The translations under genes were made by a program, and so were the position numbers. A DNA stretch of 64,000 nt from Planctomycetota bacterium (GTDB lineage: Bacteria > Planctomycetota > UBA8742 > UBA2392). Positions 53,787 to 63,154 of this stretch are shown here, in pieces. The notes below the pieces were generated by a model. That model was given only the letters and a program-made list of their open reading frames with translations, had not been told where the DNA came from and searched no databases. The DNA lies in NCBI GenBank assembly GCA_003576915.1, contig QEVF01000015.1:40466-104465 (forward strand). Direction: 5' to 3'. How positions within the stretch are numbered: the stretch's first letter is position 1; the number at the start of each line of letters is the position of its first letter.

Positions 53787-54500
53787 ATGGCCACATTTGC
53801 CGAGTCCCTCGATCTGCTTTGGAAGTTGCGCTCCCATGACGAGCCTGTCGTCGCCGCGCAGCGTGAGATCTCGCGTCAGAACGCGTTGATGGAGCAGGCG
53901 CGGGCCAGGCTGGCATCCGCCCAGGCGGACGTTGCCCGCGCGCGTGCGGACCTCGAGGTCCTGCGACGCGCCGAGCGCGACGACGAAGCCGAACTCAAGC
54001 GCCTTGAGCAGCGCATCGCCACGCTCGAAGCGCAGATGGGCAGTTCCACCAGCGAGGCGCAGCTCAAGAATGTGACAGCGGCCCTGGACAAAGAGCGCCG
54101 GCTCGCCGACGACCTCGAGACCCGGAGCCTTGAGCGCCTGGAGCAGATCGAGGCGGCGCAGGGGCGCCTGGCGGGCCTGCAGGCCGTCGAGGCCGGGGCC
54201 CAGGGCGCACTGGCGCAGGTCGAGCGCGCGGCATTGGCCGAGATCGAGGCCCAGCAGGCCGTCGCGGCCCGCCATCAGTCGGCGCGCGGCGCTTTGTCGC
54301 TCGAGGTGGAGGAGGGCCTGCTGGAGCAGTACGAGGCCGCCAACCGCCAGAACCCCGGCAGTGCCCTTGCCGCCGCAAGAGCCGGAGGATGCAGCGGCTG
54401 CTTTGGGGAGCTGACGCAGCAGCAGATGAGCGAAGTCCGCGCCCGCACCCACCTCGTGCGCTGCCCCCATTGCCACAGGCTTCTGGACTGGCGCGACTAG
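53787..54500 (+). CDS. Coiled-coil protein with a C-terminal C4 zinc ribbon
   Basis: 237 residues. Residues 20-170 form a long coiled coil (ARLASAQADVARARADLEVL, ELKRLEQRIATLEAQM). The C-terminus has CSGC ... CPHC, a C4 zinc ribbon. This pattern fits the DUF164/C4-type zinc ribbon family, RNA-polymerase-linked in some bacteria. It follows rpoD by about 110 bases and abuts the HD-GYP-like gene (three bases between), so the two may be translated together. Confidence 0.85.
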   Translation: MATFAESLDLLWKLRSHDEPVVAAQREISRQNALMEQARARLASAQADVARARADLEVLRRAERDDEAELKRLEQRIATLEAQMGSSTSEAQLKNVTAALDKERRLADDLETRSLERLEQIEAAQGRLAGLQAVEAGAQGALAQVERAALAEIEAQQAVAARHQSARGALSLEVEEGLLEQYEAANRQNPGSALAAARAGGCSGCFGELTQQQMSEVRARTHLVRCPHCHRLLDWRD

Positions 54501-54503
54501 GCC

Positions 54504-55406
54504 ATGGCCACTTCCTCGCTGCTTCCCGCCTCCTATGTCGCCGCGCAGTCCCCCGGCGCGGCGGCGGCGCGACTGGCGGGCGGCATTCTGGGCACCCTGG
54601 CTCGCGGGAAGAGCTTCGACGCCGCGGCCTGGGCCAGGCTGCTGGAGTTGCTGTGGGGCGACCTGACAGAGGATCCCCTGCGGCAGTTGTGCTGGAGTTT
54701 CAGCGAGGCCTGGCCCGACTATCGTCCCATGCACGCGCTCAACGCCTGCCGCCTGGCGCTGTTCCTGGCCTTGGCCCAGGGCCGCAGCGAGCCCCAGGCT
54801 GAGGCCCTGGCCCTGGCGGCGCTGCTTTATGATGTCGGCATGTGGCATCCCCGCCTGGCCTGCGTGCTGCACGGGGGCCCGCTCACGGAGCAGGAACGCG
54901 ACGCCCTCAGCCGCCACAGCGCGCTCGGACAGGAGATGCTGGCCGCCGTGGCCGGTCTCGATCCCCTCGCGGCGCGCCTGGCCCGCGAGCATCACGAGCG
55001 GCCTGATGGCAGCGGCTATCCGGACAGCACGCCGCGCAACAGCCATCACGAGGCCTCGAGTCTCGTTCAGCTCGTGGACAGCTTCCTCGGGCAGGTGGAG
55101 CCCCGGCCCTTCCGCAAGGCGCGCACGCCCGCCGACGCCATGGGCCGCCTGCTCCTCCAGTCGCAGCGCGGACACTACGACGCGGCGGCCCTGCGCAGCC
55201 TGCTGATGGGCGTGGGGCTCTATCCCCTTGGGAGTGTGGTCCGACTCTCCGGAGGCGAGACAGCATTGGTGCGCGGCGTGAACCCCGACGATCTCAAGCG
55301 GCCCCCGCTGCTGCTTCTCACGGACGCCGAGGGTTCGCCGCGTGAACGCCCGCTTTCGATTGCCCTTGCGGATTACCCGGCCCAGAGCGTAATAGACGTT
55401 CAATAG
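54504..55406 (+). CDS. Degenerate HD-GYP-like protein
   Basis: 300 residues. The HD-GYP hallmark is partly present: a histidine in YRPMHALNAC (His77), YDVG (109-112) where active enzymes have HDIG, a histidine in SRHSALGQEML (His138), and EHHERPDGSGYP (162-173). HD-GYP enzymes hydrolyse c-di-GMP with two or three metal ions. The missing first histidine of the HD pair probably removes one metal ligand, so the protein may bind but not hydrolyse, or act on another nucleotide. There is no receiver or PilZ domain. It is adjacent to the zinc-ribbon gene in the dnaG-rpoD region. Confidence 0.82.
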   Translation: MATSSLLPASYVAAQSPGAAAARLAGGILGTLARGKSFDAAAWARLLELLWGDLTEDPLRQLCWSFSEAWPDYRPMHALNACRLALFLALAQGRSEPQAEALALAALLYDVGMWHPRLACVLHGGPLTEQERDALSRHSALGQEMLAAVAGLDPLAARLAREHHERPDGSGYPDSTPRNSHHEASSLVQLVDSFLGQVEPRPFRKARTPADAMGRLLLQSQRGHYDAAALRSLLMGVGLYPLGSVVRLSGGETALVRGVNPDDLKRPPLLLLTDAEGSPRERPLSIALADYPAQSVIDVQ

Positions 55407-55512
55407 GCCCGGTGACGGAGGGGCCCCCGCGCGGTGGGTCGCGCGGATCTGGAGAAATCACACGGCGGGGCCCTGTGGGGCTCGCGCCGCGCCTATCTAT
55501 TGCGCAGGGCCC

Positions 55513-58500
55513 ATGAGCATCGCCGAAACATTGATTGCAAAGATTACGCCCGGGCAGGCGCTGGGGGGCTTGTCCGGGTGCGCCTTCAGCGTGGCCCTGG
55601 CGGCCCTGCTGCGCAAGGCGAGGGGCCTGACGCTGTGTGTGACGCCCGGCCCGGAACTGGCCGAGGAACTCGCCCTGGACCTCGAGGCGCTTGCGCCGCG
55701 CAGCGCCGTGCTGCTGGCGCCTCCCCTGGAGGCTTCCAGCGCCGAGCGCACGGCCTCATGGACGGCCCTGCTTTCCAACATCGAAGGCCGGCGCAGCCAA
55801 GCCGTCTGCCTGCTGGCGCCCGCGGCCTCGCTGCTGGAGGTTCTGCCTGCCCGTGCCGAAATCGCGCGCAGCAATGTCTCGCTCGTGGCGGGCCAGACGC
55901 TGAAGCCCCAGGCCCTCTTCGCCAGGCTGACGGAGGCCGGCTATGCCCGTCTCGAACAGGTGGAAGAGCCGGGCCAGTTTGCGCGGCGCGGCGGCATCAT
56001 CGACATTTTTCCCCACGGCGTGCCGTCGCCCTTTCGCGTCGAGCTGTTCGGCGACGAGATCGAGAGCGTGCGCAGCTTCGATCCCCTGACGCAGCGCAGC
56101 CTGGAAACGCTCGATGCCGCGTCTTTTCCACTGGCCGCCCTGGGAGACAGCGCCCATGGCGCGGGTCTGCTGGATTATCTGGATGCCGGCGAGATTCTGA
56201 TCTGCGCCGAGCCCGCCCGCTGCCACGAGCGCCTGGCTTCCGTGGCGGCCTTCACCCATGAGCCGGGCGCCGCACAGCGCCTGCGCCGCGCCCAGGCGGC
56301 GCTGGCCGCGCCCTCGACCGTGATTCTGGATTCGTCCGGTCGTCAGGAGAGCCTGGGCCTGAGCACGCCGCTTGCCCTGGGCGAAGGTTACGGGGGCGTG
56401 ACGGCCTTGCTGCGTGCCCTCAACGAAGGCGGAGCGGCCGTGGCGATGTTCTGCGGCAACGAGCACGAACTGAAGCTGGCCCGGGAAACCTTGAAGGCCC
56501 AGGGCGTGGTGGAGTCTCCGCGGCTGGAGCTTCTGCCGGGAGACATCGGCGGCGGTCGGGCGTTCGTGCGCGAGCAGGTGGTATTGCTCAGCCTGCATGA
56601 GCTGCTGGGGCGGGTGCGCCGCCGCGCGCCCGGCGATGCCGAGAGCGTCCGTGCCGAGAGCGGCATAACAGACGAGTTCGTGGACCTTGAGCCCGGCGAT
56701 TATGTCGTCCATCTGGCCCACGGCATTGCGCGCTATCGCGGCATGGAAACTCTCGTCCGTGACGGCAAGAAGGGCGAGTTCCTGGCCCTGGAGTTTGACG
56801 AGGGGCTGATGCTGCACGTGCCCGTGGCCAGCGCCGACGTCGTGCAGAAGTACATCGGCGCGCGCGGCGAGCCTCCGCGGCTCAGCAAGTACAACACCGG
56901 AGCCTGGAGCGAAAAGAAGCTCCGCGCCCAGCAGTCGGTGCTCAAGCTGGCCACCACACTGCTTGAGGTGCAGGCCCTGCGCGCCCAGGCCAGCGGGCAC
57001 GCCTGCAAGCCCGACACCGCCGAGCAGGGCGAGTTCGAGGCTGCCTGCCCCTTCCGCGACACCCCCGACCAGGCCCGGGTCACGGTCCAGATCAAGCAGG
57101 ACTTGATGAGCCCAAGGCCCATGGACCGCCTGCTCTGCGGCGATGTGGGCTACGGCAAGACGGAACTGGCCATGCGCGCGGCGTTCAAGATGGTGCAGGA
57201 GGGGCGGCAGGTTGCCGTGCTTGTGCCCACCACGGTGCTGGCGCAGCAGCACTGGCTGACCTTCCGCGAACGCATGCAGAGCTTTCCCGTCATCATCGAG
57301 CTGCTTTCGCGCTTCCGCACGGACGGCGAAATGCGCGACGTCGTGGCCCGTCTGGCCGAGGGCAAGGTGGACATCGTAATCGGCACCCATCGTGTGCTGA
57401 GCCAGGACGTGCAGTTCAAGGAACTCGGCCTGGTCATCATCGACGAAGAGCAGCGCTTTGGCGTTGAACACAAGGAACGGCTCAAGCAGTTGCGCAAGAC
57501 TGTGGACCTGCTCACCCTTACGGCCACGCCTATCCCGCGCACGCTGCATTCGGCCATGGTGGGGCTGCGCGACATCTCCAGCCTGACCACGCCCCCGCTG
57601 GAGCGCCATCCGGTCATCACGCGCCTCTCGAGCTGGAATGACGCGATGATCAAGGAAGCCATCGCCCATGAGCTGGCGCGGGACGGGCAGGTCTACTTCG
57701 TGCACAACCGCGTCTATGACATCCGGATTGTGGCCGAGCGTGTGCAGCGCCTGTGCCCCGACGCCCGCGTTGAAATCGGCCACGGGCAGATGCCGGAAAG
57801 CGAACTGGAAGAAGTGATGCTGCGATTCATGGAGGGCAAGATCGACGTTCTGGTCTGCACGACCATCATCGAGAGCGGCATTGACGTGCGCAGCGCCAAC
57901 ACCATCATCATCGATCACGCCCACCTGCACGGCCTGGCCGACCTGCACCAGTTGCGCGGCCGCGTGGGCCGATTTCACCAGCAGGCCTACTGCTACCTGC
58001 TGCTGCCCGACGATGCCCGGGTGCCGGAAATCGCGGCCAAGCGGCTGCAGGCCATCATGAAGCACAGCGAGCTGGGCGCCGGCTTCAAAATTGCCATGCG
58101 CGACCTGGAACTGCGCGGCGCGGGCAACCTGCTGGGCCCCGAGCAGAGCGGCCACATTGCCAGCATCGGATATGACCTCTACTGCCGCCTGCTGGAGCGC
58201 GCCGTGCGCAAGCTCAAGAACCAGCCCGTGGCGCCTGACGTTGACACTTCCCTCGAACTCGGACTCGACGCCAGCCTGCCCGAGAGCTACATCGCCTCGG
58301 CGCGGCAGCGCCTGGAGGTTTACCGCAAGCTGGCCCGCGTCTCGAGCCACGAGCATGCCGAGGCGCTGACCCGCGAACTGACGGACCGCTTCGGCAAGCC
58401 GCCGCGCGTGTTCGAGCAGATGGTGACGGCGGCCATTGTGCGCTCGCGTCTGGCCAAGCTGGGCATTCTCAGCGTGGTTCAGGCCGAGGGGCACCTGAAG

Positions 58501-58701
58501 TTGCGTGCCCTTTCGGCGCCACAGGCCTCGCGCAGACTCTCGCTGGCCAGCAAGTCGTTCCGCGTGCTGGATGAGCACACCCTGGCCTTGCCGTTGCGCA
58601 AGGGACTGGAGCAGCCCCTGGACCAGTTACGCTTTCTGAGCAACCTGCTGCAGACGCTGGTGCGGCTTGGCGCATACGAAGAGGCGGCGCCCGCAGCCTA
58701 G
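55513..58701 (+). CDS. mfd: Transcription-repair coupling factor
   Basis: Removes RNA polymerase stalled at DNA damage and recruits UvrA. 1062 residues. UvrB-like N-terminal region (RRGGIIDIFPHGVPSPFRVE), RNAP-interaction domain (YVVHLAHGIARYRGMET), then the helicase: GDVGYGKTELAMRAAFK, IGTHRVLSQD, IIDEEQRFGVEHKERLK, LTATPIPRTLHSAMVGLRD, ESGIDVRSANTIIID, LRGRVGR. The C-terminal UvrA-mask domain follows. Size is slightly below E. coli Mfd (1148). Confidence 0.97.
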   Translation: MSIAETLIAKITPGQALGGLSGCAFSVALAALLRKARGLTLCVTPGPELAEELALDLEALAPRSAVLLAPPLEASSAERTASWTALLSNIEGRRSQAVCLLAPAASLLEVLPARAEIARSNVSLVAGQTLKPQALFARLTEAGYARLEQVEEPGQFARRGGIIDIFPHGVPSPFRVELFGDEIESVRSFDPLTQRSLETLDAASFPLAALGDSAHGAGLLDYLDAGEILICAEPARCHERLASVAAFTHEPGAAQRLRRAQAALAAPSTVILDSSGRQESLGLSTPLALGEGYGGVTALLRALNEGGAAVAMFCGNEHELKLARETLKAQGVVESPRLELLPGDIGGGRAFVREQVVLLSLHELLGRVRRRAPGDAESVRAESGITDEFVDLEPGDYVVHLAHGIARYRGMETLVRDGKKGEFLALEFDEGLMLHVPVASADVVQKYIGARGEPPRLSKYNTGAWSEKKLRAQQSVLKLATTLLEVQALRAQASGHACKPDTAEQGEFEAACPFRDTPDQARVTVQIKQDLMSPRPMDRLLCGDVGYGKTELAMRAAFKMVQEGRQVAVLVPTTVLAQQHWLTFRERMQSFPVIIELLSRFRTDGEMRDVVARLAEGKVDIVIGTHRVLSQDVQFKELGLVIIDEEQRFGVEHKERLKQLRKTVDLLTLTATPIPRTLHSAMVGLRDISSLTTPPLERHPVITRLSSWNDAMIKEAIAHELARDGQVYFVHNRVYDIRIVAERVQRLCPDARVEIGHGQMPESELEEVMLRFMEGKIDVLVCTTIIESGIDVRSANTIIIDHAHLHGLADLHQLRGRVGRFHQQAYCYLLLPDDARVPEIAAKRLQAIMKHSELGAGFKIAMRDLELRGAGNLLGPEQSGHIASIGYDLYCRLLERAVRKLKNQPVAPDVDTSLELGLDASLPESYIASARQRLEVYRKLARVSSHEHAEALTRELTDRFGKPPRVFEQMVTAAIVRSRLAKLGILSVVQAEGHLKLRALSAPQASRRLSLASKSFRVLDEHTLALPLRKGLEQPLDQLRFLSNLLQTLVRLGAYEEAAPAA

Positions 58702-58704
58702 ACA

Positions 58705-60066
58705 TCACGAGCTCAGCAGTCGGCGGGCAAGCTCGGCAGCCTGCACGCGGATCTCGGGCACGGCGGTCGTTTCCCACAGCGCCCCTTTGCGCAGCGGGCC
58801 CAGAGTGAAGAGCCAGGAAGAGGCTTCTCCCCAGGCGTCCATGAGCGCTCCGTCCGCGGCCACATCCAGGCCCATGCCCAGGCGGTCAGGGCGAGCCAGG
58901 CCGTGTTCGAGCAGAGAATCCACCAGCGGATGGCGCAGCTTGCGAAAGTCGCCCTCAGGCCCCGTGCAGTTAACCACGAATGCGCCCTGCAAGGAGCGCA
59001 ACTTTGACTCGCGGCGCGGCATGTAAACGGCCTCTGCCCCGGTGGGGGTTTCCCGCAGTGCGCGCAAACGGCCTCCGAAGATTTCAAGCAAGCCTGCTCC
59101 CATGCGGCGGTCGATGACGTCAGCGACGTGCGGCGCCACGCGGTGGCGATGGACCTCCCAGAACGGGCGCACGTGCCGCAGGAAGCGCCGTTTCTCATAG
59201 AGCGGGAGCGACTTCCAGATGCCCGGTGTTTGTGCGCGCAGCGAATCAATCACCGCGCGCCAGTCCTTGCCCTGCGACATGGCAAGCGCAGCTTCGACGC
59301 GGACGCGATGCAGCAGGTCGCGCGCGCTGGTCGCGTCGCCGGCCTTCAAGAACGGGGGCCACGGCTCGTAAGGCCTGTGACGCTGGGGCTTGAGTCCGTG
59401 CCGCGACAGGCACTGGATGGGCGCTCGGTGGCCGCGCGCGTCGAGTTCAACGGCCAGATCCAGCATGGTCAACCCGCTGCCGATCATGATCAGCGGATCT
59501 GTGTTGCCGATGCGGCTTACGGCGTTATTGGACCACGCGTGGGCAATGTAGCGCTCGCTGCGGAAGAAGCTGTCGTCTTCGATGCGCGGATCGGCGGGCG
59601 GAAAGTTGCCCAGGGCCAGCACGGCTTGCTTGGCGCGCAGCACGCGGCCGCTGCGCAGGTGCAGCAACGCTGGCTGGTCGTCCTCGAGTGCCACGGCTTC
59701 ATCGTTGAGGAATTCAAAGTGGGTGCCGGGCACGACCGCGCCCAGCGCTTCGCGCAGGTTGTGCGCAACGTACTCGCCATAAAGCATGCGCGGCATGAAG
59801 TCGCCCGCGGCGGCTGCGATCTGGCGTGCTTCGAGCCAGCGCAGGAAGTGATCTGGATTGTCGGCCAAGGCGCTCATCTTGCCTGCCGGCACATTGAGCA
59901 CGTGGTGCTCGCACTCAGTGCCATAGGCGATGCCGCGCCCGGGTTGCGGCCGTCGGTCAAGCAGAAGCAGGCGAAGCGGCCGTGTGGCGCTGCGCAACAG
60001 GTGCGCAGCGAGCATGGTGCCGGAGAACCCGGCGCCGAGAATGGCGACATCCAGATGTTCAGCCAT
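58705..60066 (-). CDS. FAD/NAD(P)-binding protein
   Basis: 453 residues from the ATG at 60066; a GTG at 60075 is an alternative. The N-terminus has the dinucleotide loop VAILGAGFSGTMLAAHLL and GRGIAYGTECEHHVLNVPAG, the mark of the NAD(P)-binding YdhS-like group. A second glycine-rich segment (PLIMIGSGLTMLDLAVELDA) is near 200 and the flavin end VNCTGPEGDF near 370. The substrate is unknown. It ends three bases from the convergent mfd stop. Confidence 0.85.
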   Translation of the reverse strand: MAEHLDVAILGAGFSGTMLAAHLLRSATRPLRLLLLDRRPQPGRGIAYGTECEHHVLNVPAGKMSALADNPDHFLRWLEARQIAAAAGDFMPRMLYGEYVAHNLREALGAVVPGTHFEFLNDEAVALEDDQPALLHLRSGRVLRAKQAVLALGNFPPADPRIEDDSFFRSERYIAHAWSNNAVSRIGNTDPLIMIGSGLTMLDLAVELDARGHRAPIQCLSRHGLKPQRHRPYEPWPPFLKAGDATSARDLLHRVRVEAALAMSQGKDWRAVIDSLRAQTPGIWKSLPLYEKRRFLRHVRPFWEVHRHRVAPHVADVIDRRMGAGLLEIFGGRLRALRETPTGAEAVYMPRRESKLRSLQGAFVVNCTGPEGDFRKLRHPLVDSLLEHGLARPDRLGMGLDVAADGALMDAWGEASSWLFTLGPLRKGALWETTAVPEIRVQAAELARRLLSS

Positions 60067-60138
60067 GGCGAGCACGATAAGAGTGTTCTGTACGCCCGCA
60101 ATTGTGTGTGCCCGCCATGAATCTATCGTGTCCGCTCC

Positions 60139-61086
60139 ATGTCACAGCCTGAACCTGGTCAGGAAGCGTTGCGGAGTGCCGGCATCGAGCGGCGCCTCGA
60201 GGAGGCGTTGACGCTCGAGGCTCACGAACTCGCCGGAGTGCCCGAGGTCAAGGTTGAGCACAGTGTCAGGCGCGGCGAGGCCGACGTCCTGATCGAGCTG
60301 GCGGGCGTGACCCAGAAGTACGCGGGCGAAGGCGGAGGCCCGGGGCGCGTGGCGCTCGAGGCCGTGAACCTGCGCATTTTCAAGGGCGAATTCGTCTGTC
60401 TCGTGGGGCCCAGCGGCTGCGGCAAGAGCACGATCCTGAACCTGATTGCGGGCTTCATGCAGCCCAGCGAGGGTCGTGTGCTGTACAAGGGCCGGCCCAT
60501 TGCGGGGCCCGGCCCCGACCGCGCCGTCATGTTCCAGGACCACGCGCTGTTTCCCTGGCTGACGGTGCAGCGCAACGTCGAGTTCGGCCTGAAAATGGCC
60601 AACCGCCACGAGCGCCAGATCCGCAAGAAAGTCGCTCGCAACTACCTGGCCATGGTCAACATGGCAGGCCACGAGCGCGAATACCCGCACCAGCTTTCAG
60701 GCGGCATGAGGCAGCGCGTGGCCCTGGCGCGCTCGCTGGCCCTCGAAAGCGACGTGCTGCTGATGGACGAGCCGTTCTCCGCCCTGGACCCCACCACGCG
60801 CGACATGCTGCACGAACAGCTTCAGCGCATCTGGATGGAGACGAAGAAGACCATTGTCTTCGTCACGCATTCGCTCAAGGAAGCCATCCGGCTTGCCGAC
60901 CGTATCGTACTCATGGGCACCAACCCCGGGCGGGTGCGGCGCGAAATCGCCGTGGACATCGCCCGGCCCCGCGAACTCAACAGCCTGGCCCTGGACGAAA
61001 TCAACATTGTGCTGCGCCGCGAGCTGCAGAACGAGCACCGGCCCCAACTGCCCCTGGAGATGCCGGGGCTGGAGTTCAACATCTGA
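60139..61086 (+). CDS. ABC transporter ATP-binding protein, nitrate/sulfonate/taurine type
   Basis: 315 residues with an N-terminal extension of about 50 residues. Walker A GPSGCGKST, Q-loop MFQDHALFPWLTVQRNVEFG, signature LSGGMRQRVALARSL, Walker B LLMDEPFSALD and switch histidine FVTHSLKEAIRLADR. The FQDHALFPWLTV segment is typical of SsuB/TauB/NrtD. The stop overlaps the permease start by one base. No binding-protein gene is adjacent. Confidence 0.93.
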   Translation: MSQPEPGQEALRSAGIERRLEEALTLEAHELAGVPEVKVEHSVRRGEADVLIELAGVTQKYAGEGGGPGRVALEAVNLRIFKGEFVCLVGPSGCGKSTILNLIAGFMQPSEGRVLYKGRPIAGPGPDRAVMFQDHALFPWLTVQRNVEFGLKMANRHERQIRKKVARNYLAMVNMAGHEREYPHQLSGGMRQRVALARSLALESDVLLMDEPFSALDPTTRDMLHEQLQRIWMETKKTIVFVTHSLKEAIRLADRIVLMGTNPGRVRREIAVDIARPRELNSLALDEINIVLRRELQNEHRPQLPLEMPGLEFNI

Positions 61087-61877
61087 TGGCGCCCAGAGTC
61101 CGATCCGCGCTGGTTTCAGTGGGGGCCCTTGCGCTCGTGGCCCTGCTGTGGGAGGTGGCCACGCGCCTGCACCTGCCGGGTACGGGAAACGTAGCGCCCC
61201 TGAGTGTCGTGCTGGCCCAGTTCTTCACGCGCCTGCTGGATGGATCGTTCATCGTCGCCCTCTTCTGGACGCTATTGCGCATGCTCGGCGGCTACGGCGT
61301 TTCGCTGGGTATCGGGCTGCCCCTGGGCATTGCGCTCTGGCGGGTGAGATGGCTGCGCGACAGCTTCGGCCTCATCGTGCCGGGGCTGCACGGCATGCCG
61401 GCCATCGTCTGGCTTCCCCTGCTGTCAATCTGGCTCGGCGCCAGCCAGGCCACCGTGGTCGTGATCGTCGTGTTGGCCAGCGTCATGAGCATCACGCGCG
61501 GCACCATGGATGCCCTGGCGCAGGTGCCGCAACTGCACACGCGCGCCGGCCGCATGCTCGGCGCCAACGGCTGGAGGCTTTACCGCTTCGTGCTTCTGCC
61601 CAGCGCCATGCCGGGCATCGTGGCAGGCATGAAACAGGGCTGGGCCTTTGCCTGGCGCGGCCTGCTGGGCGCGGAACTGATCGTCACGGGCCTGACGGGC
61701 GTCGGGCCCATCTTGCGCCTGCAGGGTGTGAGTGAGGGCGACCGCATTGCCGTGCTACTGGCGGCAATGCTGCTGGTCTGCCTGTTCAGCGTGTGCGTGG
61801 ACCGCTTCGTGTTCGAGAGCATCGAGGGGCGACTGCTCAAACAGCGCGGCCTGCACCCGCACGGCGAAGCAGCCTGA
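61086..61877 (+). CDS. ABC transporter permease, nitrate/sulfonate/taurine type
   Basis: 263 residues, about six membrane helices, with the cytoplasmic loop of the BPD-permease family (RAGRMLGANGWRLYRFVLLPS). It matches SsuC/TauC in size and layout. It is coupled to the ATPase by a one-base overlap (TGATG). The ATP-sulfurylase gene follows by 62 bases, which makes a sulfate or sulfonate role attractive, though nitrate or another anion is possible. Confidence 0.92.
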   Translation: MAPRVRSALVSVGALALVALLWEVATRLHLPGTGNVAPLSVVLAQFFTRLLDGSFIVALFWTLLRMLGGYGVSLGIGLPLGIALWRVRWLRDSFGLIVPGLHGMPAIVWLPLLSIWLGASQATVVVIVVLASVMSITRGTMDALAQVPQLHTRAGRMLGANGWRLYRFVLLPSAMPGIVAGMKQGWAFAWRGLLGAELIVTGLTGVGPILRLQGVSEGDRIAVLLAAMLLVCLFSVCVDRFVFESIEGRLLKQRGLHPHGEAA

Positions 61878-61939
61878 CAGCCTATTCTCACGGCCATTGC
61901 AGCCGCTATAACGGCGGGCCTGACCACGGGAACCTGAAC

Positions 61940-63097
61940 ATGAATGATGCCATTGCCCCGCACGGCGGGAGACTTGTGAACTGCGTTTCTTCCATGGACG
62001 GCACGCCCGCCGGCGCCAAGTACATCGCCGAGTTGCCGCGCGTGACGCTGGATGAGCGTGCCCATTCCGACCTCGAGCTCATGGCCGTAGGCGCCCTTTC
62101 GCCCCTGGACGGATTCATGAGCGAAGCCGACCACAGAAGCGTGGTCAATGACATGCGGCTCTCCAACGGGCTCGTGTGGTCCATCCCCGTCAATCTCGCG
62201 ACGGACGCCGCCACGGCGGACAAGATCAGGCTCAACAGCGACGTGGCCCTGGCCGACGCCGCGGGCCGCGTCGTAGGACTGCTGCGCGTGACCGACAAGT
62301 TCAGCTTTGACTGGCGCGAGGAAGCCCAGAAGGTCTACCTCACTACGGAGGACAAGCACCCCGGCGTGGCCTATATCGCCGCGCGCAAGCCCGTGCTGCT
62401 GGGCGGGCCCGTGCAGCTTCTGCACCCCCGGGCTCCCGAGTTCCCGGCCCACCACCGCACGCCCGAGCAGACACGCGCACTGTTCCGCGAGCGCGGCTGG
62501 AAGCGAATCGTGGCCTTCCAGACCCGTAACCCGATTCATCGGGCGCACGAATTCCTGACCAAGTGCGCGCTGGAAATCGTGGACGGCCTGTTGCTGCACC
62601 CGCTGGTGGGGGAGACCAAGGCCGACGACATTCCCGCGCCCGTGCGTATGAAGTGCTACGAGGCCCTGGTGGCGAAATATTACCCGCAGGAGCGGGTGGT
62701 GCTTTCCACCCTGCCCGCAGCCATGCGTTACGCCGGCCCGCGCGAGGCCATTCACCACGCCCTGATGCGCAAGAATTACGGCTGCACGCACTTCATTGTG
62801 GGCCGCGACCACGCCGGCGTCGGCAACTACTACGGCACCTATGACGCCCAGAAGATGTTCGACCGCTTCAAGCCCGAGGAAATCGGCATCGAGCCTCTGA
62901 AATTCGAGCACACGTTCTGGCACACGGGCCTCAAGGAAATGGTCAGCAACAAGACCAGCCCCGGGCCCAAGGAAGCTCACCTGGCGCTCTCCGGAACCAA
63001 GGTCCGCGAGATGCTGGGCAAGGGGGAAATTCTGCCCGAGGAATTCACCCGTCCCGAGGTCAGCAGGATCCTCATCGAGCACTACCGCGGGAAATAG
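61940..63097 (+). CDS. sat: Sulfate adenylyltransferase (ATP sulfurylase), single-chain Sat type
   Basis: Forms adenosine 5'-phosphosulfate from sulfate and ATP. 385 residues from the ATG at 61940; the frame opening at 61793 overlaps the permease and is rejected. The active-site motif QTRNPIHRAHE (HxxH) and the VGRDHAGVG loop are present. The protein resembles Sat used in assimilation or dissimilation rather than CysD/CysN. No APS reductase or kinase gene is visible in the window. Confidence 0.95.
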   Translation: MNDAIAPHGGRLVNCVSSMDGTPAGAKYIAELPRVTLDERAHSDLELMAVGALSPLDGFMSEADHRSVVNDMRLSNGLVWSIPVNLATDAATADKIRLNSDVALADAAGRVVGLLRVTDKFSFDWREEAQKVYLTTEDKHPGVAYIAARKPVLLGGPVQLLHPRAPEFPAHHRTPEQTRALFRERGWKRIVAFQTRNPIHRAHEFLTKCALEIVDGLLLHPLVGETKADDIPAPVRMKCYEALVAKYYPQERVVLSTLPAAMRYAGPREAIHHALMRKNYGCTHFIVGRDHAGVGNYYGTYDAQKMFDRFKPEEIGIEPLKFEHTFWHTGLKEMVSNKTSPGPKEAHLALSGTKVREMLGKGEILPEEFTRPEVSRILIEHYRGK

Positions 63098-63154
63098 CCT
63101 CTGCGCGCCCTTCACGCCATCTCACTTGCCGCCAAGGCCCTGGGGGGCCTTGGC

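Noticed and set aside
53436..55403. 655-residue minus-strand frame over rpoD and the zinc-ribbon and HD-GYP genes
   Set aside because: It crosses three recognisable plus-strand genes and has no ribosome-binding site or domain.
55756..58578. 940-residue open frame antisense to mfd
   Set aside because: High-GC shadow of mfd in another frame: low-complexity residues and no domain; mfd has full motifs.
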